The notes under the pieces are model-generated. The model worked only from the letters and a program-made list of their open reading frames with translations. It did not search any database and was not told the DNA's origin. This document shows positions 56,204 to 64,000 of a DNA stretch of 64,000 bases, piece by piece. The position numbers and the translations under genes were made by a program. How positions within the stretch are numbered: position 1 is the first letter of the stretch; the number at the start of each line of letters is the position of its first letter. The DNA comes from Cryphonectria parasitica EP155 (taxonomy: Eukaryota > Ascomycota > Sordariomycetes > Diaporthales > Cryphonectriaceae). Where the stretch lies: positions 896,488-960,487 of the forward strand of contig NW_024468918.1 of NCBI RefSeq assembly GCF_011745365.1, given 5' to 3'.

Positions 56204-57954
56204 TCATCGTTGGAACATCCCCTTGACGGACTCCCTGAGAGAGAATCCTCCAAAGAGCCAGTCATTGCCGTGCCTGCCAGCGTAGGTGTGTGCGTTTTGG
56301 CGAGGCTGCGCAGAATATTTCTTGGCCGCCTTCTTGTCCTGGTTCCGCTTCCCAAACTCTGCTCCTCGGCACATGTAACAGCCGAGCACTTCCAGCAGGT
56401 GGCGCTCCTGGTAGGTAAACGACAGCAGCGCCTTCTCGTTGATCAGCTCTCTGGCGACCTTGAGAACGTGCTGCGTCCAGGCCTCGTCCTCGACAGCGGC
56501 CAGCTGGTGCCAATCGATGGCTGGTGCCTCTGCTGCAGCAAAGTTATCGGTGGAAGAGGACGGCGAAGCGGAAGACGTCTGCTGCAGTCTGCGGGAGGTC
56601 TCAGGATCCTTCAAGAGACGCAGGCAGAGGTCTTCGAAGAGGTTGTTCTTTTGAATAAAGTCTAGAGCGCATAGGAGAGACTCGGCTTCTGGGACTAGCG
56701 TGGTGAAGGCGTCTTTTCCCAGCACATAGCCCTTCCAGATGCGCTGGCAGCAGCTGTCTGCGTAGCGCAGGGCTTCGAGGACGGTGTCCTGATCGATGGA
56801 AGTGATCTCATGGGCGACCAGGGGCCGCTCGTAACCCACACGGCGTCGCCAGAAGAGGTTGACCAGACCTGACGTGATGACGCAGGGCAGGAGAACAACG
56901 TAACCCCACCACATTGTCGCGGTCACCATGGCGGCCGCACCTGCGACAATACCCGAGATTCCATGTCTGCTTTTGTGTGAGTTATGTCGAAAGAAGACAG
57001 ATATGGAGAAGAGAGACGAAGGGTGACCACTACTACTACTACTACTTACAAAGCGGCGTGCATCTGGATGCTCGAGGTCCGGTTCCTCAGCATCTGGCCT
57101 ATCCTCGTGGACCCCTTGACATATCTCAGGGCGGCAGCCTGCTGCTTTTTTGATCGCGCCCAGACCCAGCTCGACCATGAGATGTTGACCAGACCAAACA
57201 GGACACAGGGCGTGTTGCCCACGTACCCAGTGAGCAGGTTGCTCGCGCGAAAGAGCACAGGGTGGCGGTCTCCGTCCATGGCCAAGAAAGTGCCGATGCC
57301 GACGACCAGAGAACTAAAACCCAGCAGGGTGTCCATGCCGACGCGGTCGACGAGCTCGGTGCCCATCTCGCGCGTGTTCATGTCGAGAAAACAGTCGATG
57401 GTGCGCAGCATGTTGGCGTCGCGCAAATGCAGCTCACGCTGGCTCTGCAGGTACCGCCGCTCCTCGCGCAGGGCGCGCAGGTTGGCCAAGCTCAAGACCC
57501 CGTCGCGCACGCTGAAGTAGATCATACAAAGCGCCGCAATGCCCCCCAGCGCCATCATGGCAAGGGCGTACTTAGGCACGGGCGTCTCGTTCCACACATT
57601 GGCGGCGAAATCGCCCGCGTTGGCCAGCTCGAGGAAGCCGACGGCGGCCAACAGATTGTTGCGCAGCCTGGTCTCGGGTGAGGGCCTGAAACCACCGCCA
57701 CGCGTCCTCACAAAATTCAAGTGCGCCGCAGCGCCTGGCAACGGTTGTGACCCCGTCGACGATGGCCGTTGTGTCGCTGCTGATGCGGGTCGGGCTGCGG
57801 CTGATGTTGGGCCGGCCGGAGTGATCTCGGTGGACCAGCGCGGCAGTTCGATCTCGGCTGGGTGTACTGTGGCTGGGCTTCCGGGGTCCTCGAGCATATC
57901 GAGGTCCTCGAGGTCCATGATCCATTCCTGTGTCCTTTCATTGGAGCCGGCCAT
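56204..57954 (-). CDS. Multi-pass membrane protein of unknown function, 555 aa
   Basis: Two exons, 57050-57954 and 56204-56966, donor GTAAGT, acceptor GCAG, phase 2, joining as MHAAL-HGISGIVAG. The N-terminal about 90 residues are acidic then Pro/Ala/Thr-rich and cytosolic-looking. Hydrophobic segments lie at about 125-147 (YALAMMALGGIAALCMIYFS), 205-225 (LLGFSSLVVGIGTFLAM), 245-265 (CVLFGLVNISWSSWVWA) and, after the intron, 303-335 (GIVAGAAAMVTATMWWGYVV, then LLPCVITSGLVNLFW). Charged loops separate them (REERRYLQSQRELHLRDAN). The C-terminal about 200 residues are soluble and helical, ending in a basic stretch (KRNQDKKAAKKYS) and WLFGGFSLRESVKGMF. I recognise no characterised family; it looks like a conserved filamentous-fungal integral membrane protein. 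Confidence 0.8.
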
Positions 57955-59454
57955 GGTCGGGTTGCTGTTTGTTCTCCCTATCTACCTTGGCAAGGCCTTT
58001 GAAACTCAAAAATGGAAAAGACCCGTCCTTAACGATAGACAGGCCTCGTCTGAAGAAGGGATAAGAGGGGAAAAGGGGGAGGAGAGAAGGCAGAAAACGA
58101 AACAAGGAAACACAGCCAGAAAAAGGCCCGCGGGACTAAGAAAGAAGAGTAGAGGTGACGACGGTCGGATGACTGAAACGTGGATACCCGGAGAGCGGTG
58201 AAAGGCTAGCCGAGAAGAGCAGTGGAGGACCCCGGTGAACCGTTGATTGAAGTTGATTGAAGGCGCTAGAGGCTGAAATCTTCAGGTCGTCTCCACGATT
58301 CGGTACGGCCTGCTCCGTGGGGCCGGGACATGAGGATGGACCACAGTACGTACCACGGGATGCATGCGCTGTAAACTATGGGTACACCTCTGCCGAACGT
58401 CTCTCTTCCTATCAAGGGACGAATTTGCCTGAGATCAGCTACTTGAATATTCTTGGATAGACTATTTCTAGTACTCCTGGCTTTGATCACCTGGGCTGTT
58501 CTCAAGTACTCTGTCCTCTTCAAAACGGGATGAAGGGAAAGTTGTTGAGGACCAGCACCAACACAACAAACAAGGCTTTGAGGCAACGATTCACAGCAGA
58601 CAGGGCGGGCTGACGGAGCCGCCAGAGACGCTGCTGATATTGGGGGCAGTGTGGTGTGGGTGGAGCATCCGCAGCGGCTCCAGGGGAGGAATATTGTCTT
58701 GGCTGCATATAAACCAAGCATGGGCTTACGCATGAAAAGACCCATGCCAACCCTCTCAATATGCATGTGCTGGTTTTGTTCATTTTTTTCTTTCCTTTTT
58801 TTTTTCTTCGTTTTCTTTCTTCTCACTTCTTCTCAGCCCCTGTCTTTCTACCTTCTCTAAGAGGGTAAAATGAACCTTGCCGCTTGGACGAACCCTTCCG
58901 TCCCGAAGACCGCATCCGGCGTGTGTCTCGAGGTGACTCAAACTGTGCTACTGAGACGCGCACCACTTTCGAGAGAAAACATGCCGAAGTGGTCCGAGAC
59001 TTAGTCTCGAGAAGGTCTAAACAAGGATGTTCTGTAAAATTTCTCATCCAAGACTGTGTCGATTTTCTCTTCTTCTGTAAGACGTGGCAGTCTTGTGAGT
59101 AAGAGTACGGAAGAATGCCTTTGTGATTACCTGAGACTAGCGAATCCATCGTGTAGTTTTGGTAGAGCTCTTTCCCTCTCTCTTTGCATTTTCCCTGCTC
59201 ATCATTCGTTGTGTCGAAGTGTCTAAAGATGATTGTTTGAATGGTGACTTGATTGCTTCGGGCTACACTCACCCAGAGTCTCGGGATTCATTTTGAGACC
59301 AAATCAGTGTTATTAAGTGCTTTACTGGACTTTGCCTGATCACATGCCGTGCCTTCTACCAGGCCATCCCCCTTACCAACCCTTCTCATGTGACACGAAT
59401 TAATCTTGTCATCACAGCTTCTCGTAAGTCATGATATAATTAAGCCTCTGTCTC
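57955..59454. other. 1.5 kb intergenic region, no supported gene
   Basis: This is the promoter of the membrane protein and the 3' flank of the NLR-like locus. There are T-rich stretches at 58780-58830. Open frames at 58266-58826 and 58823-59272 have no motifs. Confidence 0.5.
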
Positions 59455-60417
59455 TTAGTTCAAAATATAGGCAAGCCTCAGCCTCTTTGTTTTGTTTTGT
59501 TCCTCCTCCTCTTCGTCTAGGCAACGGTAGGTGTCTTCATATGTTCCCTCATATTGTCGCTTCTTTTCCAATCTCGCCCCCTCCGTCCTCTTCACGAGCT
59601 CGTCCCACGTCTCGCCCACCCACTTCTGCAATAATCTTGCCCCTGGCTCATTTGCTGGTTTCTTGCGATTATACTCATACTCCGGATCAGCCCCTTGTTC
59701 AAGCAGGAATCGCACAAACTTTGCCGCCTGCTCCGACGTTCCTCGCACTGCGTAATGTAGTGCCGTCATCCCTGTCAGCTCGATCTTGCGTCGGGATCTT
59801 GCCTGCCCTTCTTGCTTGAACTGTTGAGAATTGTTCGAGCTGGCACTGGGAGTGCCGATGACCATTTTGTTCGGAAAGTCAATGGGGGCCCCAAGACGCA
59901 GTAGTTCCGCGGCCAGCGTAATGGAAGGCTTGGGGGACAGCGCTAGACCCACTAGCGTATAGCCTAGGAATACCCTATCTAGAGGTTTACCGCCGAGGAC
60001 GATGTTGACAAGCCGGCGCCACGTTCGGATGAGCCGAACCTCGAACAGTGTGTTCTTCTTGGCCGCATTCAAGGCCCAACTAGAAAAGAGGACGGAGCGA
60101 CGAGGGATCTTTTTCATCTCCCGAAAGGAGATCTTGTTTCCCCAATAATCCAGCATCGATCCGGAGTGGTAAGGATAAGCGGCTTTGAGCCCGCGCTCGG
60201 GGTCGAGAAAAAAATCCTCCCACGCGGCGTACATGTCAGGTGAGCTGGTAGCGACGGCCTCGCCAGCCAGCCAGTTGTATTGAGCGCGGATAGAACCATT
60301 ACGTTCCGAGTCCAACAGTTTTTTCAGGAACCAGAGCAAGAGGTTTGGGTTGTCGCTCTTCATGACAGCAGGGTAGAATCTCGCATCGCGAAAATTTGGA
60401 CTGAGCCACCATTCGGA
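59455..60417 (-). pseudogene. Ankyrin-like C-terminal part of the NLR-like gene, cut off by an in-frame TAG
   Basis: The reading frame directly after the TAG at 60418-60420 stays open for 320 codons to the stop at 59455. It is in the same frame as the upstream exon. Content fits the missing C-terminus: SDNPNLLLWFLKKLL and MTALHYAVRGTSEQAAKFVR followed by FLLEQGADPEY are ankyrin-type repeats. The end is charged (CLDEEEEEQNKTKRLRLAY). It could be translated by readthrough, by removal of a 66 nt intron at 60356-60421 (weak GTAGTC donor, in-frame, no clear branch site), or from an internal ATG at 60363; otherwise it is a dead remnant. Confidence 0.6.
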
Positions 60418-63400
60418 CTACTCGGTCAAGACTTCGACCATCGGCAGCGATCCCATTCTTGCTGCCAGAAGTACCGCGGGCTTCACAACCTCATCGTGCG
60501 AGGCAATTTGAGGTCCAAGACGCTGTATCCCGTCGACGTTGCCAGCCTTTGTAAACTCAAACAAGAGGACCTGGAGCTCGTCAGGCGAGAACTCATCCTG
60601 GGGTACGTGGTGTGTAGAGGTTGGCTTGGAAATGCGGTGATGTGTCTGCCAATGAGAATCTGCATCCCATCTGCTGGAGAAGCCGATGACGGCGAACTCG
60701 CAGTCTGGCACGGTGCATTTCCAAGGCCGCCCGTGATTCTCACGTTTGACATGCGTGTCGCAGGCCTTGCGAGTGTCAAATCCCTGCCGGCTGAGGCTAC
60801 AGCTAGGGAATGAGCACTTGAAGAGTCTGGTCCCGTAATGCCTCTTGAGCATTACACAGTGGCAAATAGACTTTTGGTGCTCTATTTTGTCGCATACCAG
60901 CGCCCGGAAACGCTGGTAGATGCGAGCCCACATGGTCGACATGGTGGAAGGGTCCTTATTCACCCACTCGTTGCCTGCGGGGTTGGCATTTGTTACTTTC
61001 CCGGTTCAGTTCAAGAATGGTATCCTGTGTTAAAAAAAATTAAAAAAAAAAATAGAAATAGTAGAAACAAGCTTACGGTTAGTGTAGTCCCAATCAGCCT
61101 GGCTATCGTCCTGGCGGAACTGCGAGACTCCGCAGACCATATGGACAATGTCTGGCCAGCCTGACTCAATGTCCCCGAGGATGGTGTCTTCGAGGTCGAC
61201 CTCACCTTCAAAGTCAGAGTTGCTCAGATCGACTACTAGGCGACAAAGGAGTTCGCGCAGGTCTGGATAGGCCGACAAGTCCTTGGACTCTTCAATACAG
61301 GATTTAGTGAGGGCAATCCATTGAGTGAAGGCGAACCAGTGAAGTCGGTATCTCCCAGCGAGGATGTTCTCATCAAGCTGCTTGTCAGACAATTCTTGGT
61401 CGAATATCCCAGAGCAGAGATATATCAATGTAGATTTAGCAAGGATGTAGTTAGCTTCAGCCTTGCTCATGAAGTCGGTGAGCTTCCGCCCGACAATATA
61501 TCTTCAGGTTTGTTAGTCACTGGAGGCAATTTGCTGTTCGAGACTGGTGTAGTCGCAGGACTCGATCTTGATTACTCATTACTGTACTTACTCGCTAACG
61601 GTGAAGTGCACAAAGCACGGTCGTTCGTCCACAACTTCGACAGCTACACCACATATGCGAACAAAATTCACGCTGGCCATAACAATAGGAGCTGCATCGT
61701 TGCTGCCCGAGGCAATTTCCAAGGCTTGCTCCATCTCGTGCTGCGTCATAGGAATGGGGGCACAACCGATCCAGCTATAGATCATCTTTGCTTTTCGTTG
61801 CAAGGGTGGCGACAAATCGTTGATTCGTGCGAATATTCGAGAATACCTATACATCAAAGCATGAGCCTTACTTCCAGACTACCTGAACATTTCAAGGTCT
61901 AGGTTCTCAGACTTACGCTTCATCCAAGTCCTTAGGGGGTGCTCTAAGTTCTCGTTCAATTTCCTCGAGACTGGTCAGTCCCTCAGCGGTATCCAGGACA
62001 ATGCGAGCATAGAGAAACATGCCTATGCCGTAAATGTCAACGAAAACATTCCCGTTAGTCCTCCAGGGCAGATTGATGTATTAAGGAGCGTGTAAGACAA
62101 TTTACCGTTTGCATTTGCCGCAAGGGGGGCCAACAGGTGCCGTATCTGCTCCTGGGCTTCCTGGACAAAATCTGTGTTGCCCATCCAGTCCCGAATTCTT
62201 TGGTTCACATATGCCTGGATGCTAGCTGAGTTCTCCTCGTTCACGGTGATGCTCGCGGCATTGGTCTTGAGCATCTTCTCAATATCGTCCTCGGGCCTGC
62301 TGCTGACGAGGACTCTTGTTTCGGTACAGTCATCCAATTCAAGGAGCTTTTGCAAGAGTATCCCACGCTCGAATGCCTCCATCTCGTCTAGTCCATCTAT
62401 GATGATGTACGTAGGTCCACCAACTTTCAGCATGGTCTTCAAAATTTCCGAGACCTTGTTCGCGTTGCTGACCAGGTCCCATTCGTCAGACCCAACAAGA
62501 GCAGACTGTATGTCTTTAGCATTGAATGCTAATTGGAATAACAGAGACTGCAGAATGGATTTGGCCGTAGTGCTGCTTCCAGAGGTGTGGCTCGGAAACG
62601 CGAAGAGTGTTTGATGATGTTTCCTGGCCTCCTTGACCGTCGATGCCGAAAGATATGTCTTGCCTGGAATCCATGATGAGCTTCCCACACCCCAAGAAGC
62701 GCATCTAAATGCCTAGGAATGACCAGTATCAACAAAACTTGCCTGCTCCCGGTATACCATGAAACCATAGGTAACGCGCTGCCGAGCTGGTCATGTCCAG
62801 CCACTCCAACAAAGTTTTGTCACGCATAAGCCACTTCATTGAACCCTCCGACAAGCGATTCAGCAAGTAGTCTAGGCGATCGTTGTAAGCCTGGGGGGCG
62901 ACTCGACTTTGTAGAGCTTGGAACTTTTGTAGCTCCTGGGAACTTGTTTGCCCATCGAAATGTGCGAGAGCTTTGACTCGAGCTTCATGCTCCTCTTGTA
63001 TATGCCGGAAAGAGACCTCATTCCTCATGAGAGCGGTGTGGCGTTCGATATGGCTGACGAGAACATCGATCTTGGCCTTCTGCTTTGGCCACACAGATTC
63101 AAAGAAGATTCTGGGTCCTGAATGTGCAGGTGGTCAGCAAAGCAAGCAGATCTGGATCTGGCAACCGGCTAGAGGAGAGGGGGTTTCCTTTACTCGACAT
63201 ATTGAAAAAGTCGAAGACGACAGTGTAGAACTCAAGGATGTCTTGGTAAAATAGCGCCAACTTGTCTCTCAGCATATCATTATTGCCAAAGATCTTGGTT
63301 ATGTCAACGAAATGGGGCAAGGCATCGCTGATCTGCTCCATAGCAGCGACGACAGCATCAGCAAACTTGGTAACGTTATCAGTCCATACCAACAAGACTT

Positions 63401-63686
63401 GGATAGGCCCCCAGACCAAAGCCATTATTTCTGGTTTGACCTGCACGAAGGTGTCGACAGCGCTGGCGTATGCTGAAAGCTTGTTGAGAAAGCTGCTGAT
63501 CTTATGCAGACGTCGTATGCGTCGTTCAGAGTCTTGCTTTGCCTGCAAATGCTCGATCGCCTCATAAACCCTTTCAATACTAGTAATTTTCAACAAATCC
63601 TCAAACAGCTTCTCATCTTTCAAATGCTTCTTGAAAGTAGTCTTGGCTTTCTCAAAGGCTTGCTGCGAGGCATTCGGGTTCGCCAT
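60418..63686 (-). CDS. NLR-like STAND NTPase (N-terminal domain, NACHT-type P-loop, C2H2 fingers)
   Basis: Seven exons: 63194-63686, 62743-63117, 62106-62663, 61917-62022, 61592-61846, 61077-61501 and 60418-60974; 922 codons to a TAG. All joins are in phase. The start MANPNASQQAF (63686) has a good context; an in-frame ATG at 63788 is possible. Residues about 1-165 are a fungal STAND N-terminal domain (FVQVKPEIMALVWGPIQVLL, resembling DUF7708). The NTPase has Walker A GIPGAGKT (285-292) and Walker B IIIDGLDE (376-383), then VLVSSRPE and a winged-helix-like region (FLYARIVLDTAEGL, FVHFTVSEYIVGR). Two C2H2 fingers follow (C791, C796, H812, H818; C824, C829, H845, H849), then the first ankyrin-like helices. 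Such proteins act in fungal non-self recognition and heterokaryon incompatibility. See the following entry for the severed tail. Confidence 0.85.
62664..62742 (-). other. Apparent GC-AG intron splitting the Walker A motif
   Basis: The intron starts GCAAGT and ends TTCCAG. Only this pair restores GIPGAG-KT in phase. CAGGCAAG occurs at both ends (62738-62745 and 62659-62666), so the boundary sequence is duplicated. Confidence 0.65.
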
Positions 63687-64000
63687 TTTTCGTGACAGCG
63701 ATTTGTTATTGCGTTCTAGAAAGGAGGGGGAGTTAGGCCAGGACTTAATAAGGCTGGGAGGCGGGCTTGTATACATAGCTCTATGCATGTTATCGGGCAG
63801 GCACTACATCTGGATTTGAAGGAAAGTTTATGCAAGTACAGAGGAGGCAAGCTCCACCACACTAATTGTTGCGACTGGGGGTGGCGCAGGTTTGACAACT
63901 CACCTTTGCTGAGTTGAAGGCACGCCCTACCGATGTGAAAGAAGATCACGCCTTAATGTGGAGGCTGCAGGTGGTCGGGCTGTTTATGAACTACGTGTAC
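63687..64000. promoter_or_regulatory. Upstream region of the NLR-like gene
   Basis: It contains an in-frame upstream ATG at 63788 that would add 34 residues, then sequence to the window edge. No other gene is visible. Confidence 0.4.

Noticed and set aside
1..64000. tRNA genes, CRISPR arrays, rRNA, and a secondary-metabolite cluster
   Set aside because: Scanned by eye for A/B boxes, regularly spaced repeats and PKS/NRPS/terpene motifs. The few GGTTCGA-like words lack the rest of a tRNA, and nothing else was found.

Overview
The window is nuclear DNA of a filamentous ascomycete fungus (Pezizomycotina, most likely a Sordariomycete; I cannot name the species). The evidence is short GT-AG introns (mostly 66-155 nt) with CTAAC/CTGAC-like branch sites, A-rich start contexts, long intergenic spaces full of CT/GA/GAA microsatellites and G/C homopolymers, and protein families typical of these fungi. 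No bacterial operon, CRISPR array, rRNA, convincing tRNA or intact transposon is visible. All splice sites were placed by eye from reading frame, phase and consensus.

Layout. 1-11.3 kb is dense with housekeeping genes: a Sec14-type phosphatidylinositol transfer protein (partial at the left edge), the B subunit of DNA polymerase alpha-primase, the spliceosomal protein MFAP1, two unknown small genes, a pICln homologue and an unresolved gene. 12-14 kb holds a short kinesin-3 motor. 15.2-17.8 kb holds a large secreted Ser/Thr-rich repeat protein. 20.5-22.4 kb holds an ammonium transporter with several GATA-factor motifs upstream. 25-32 kb holds a SIRT5/CobB-type sirtuin, a membrane-anchored S33-type alpha/beta hydrolase and a CCCH zinc-finger protein. 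33.8 kb holds a one-pass LysM protein.

34.4-53 kb is gene-poor and rich in simple repeats. It contains three same-strand genes for small cysteine-rich proteins (39.7, 42.3 and 46.4 kb). These share an N-terminal Met-Cys...Pro-Cys...Tyr-Cys pattern and a C-terminal W-x-C-C-x-C ... C-C-x-x-C module, and look like an old tandem family of unknown function. This is the best candidate here for an undescribed system. A 16-base exact match to the Tn5/Nextera mosaic end at 47,460-47,475 suggests a sequencing-adapter remnant in the assembly.

53-64 kb holds a small conserved-looking unknown gene, a Sec72 homologue (post-translational ER translocation), a multi-pass membrane protein of unknown function, and a seven-exon NLR-like STAND NTPase (N-terminal domain, NACHT-type P-loop, two C2H2 fingers, ankyrin-like tail). 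The NLR-like frame is interrupted by one in-frame TAG, and its Walker A motif is split by an apparent GC-AG intron. The genes do not form one pathway: most are unrelated housekeeping genes, with accessory-looking loci (Cys-rich family, NLR-like gene, cell-wall protein, LysM protein) between them.
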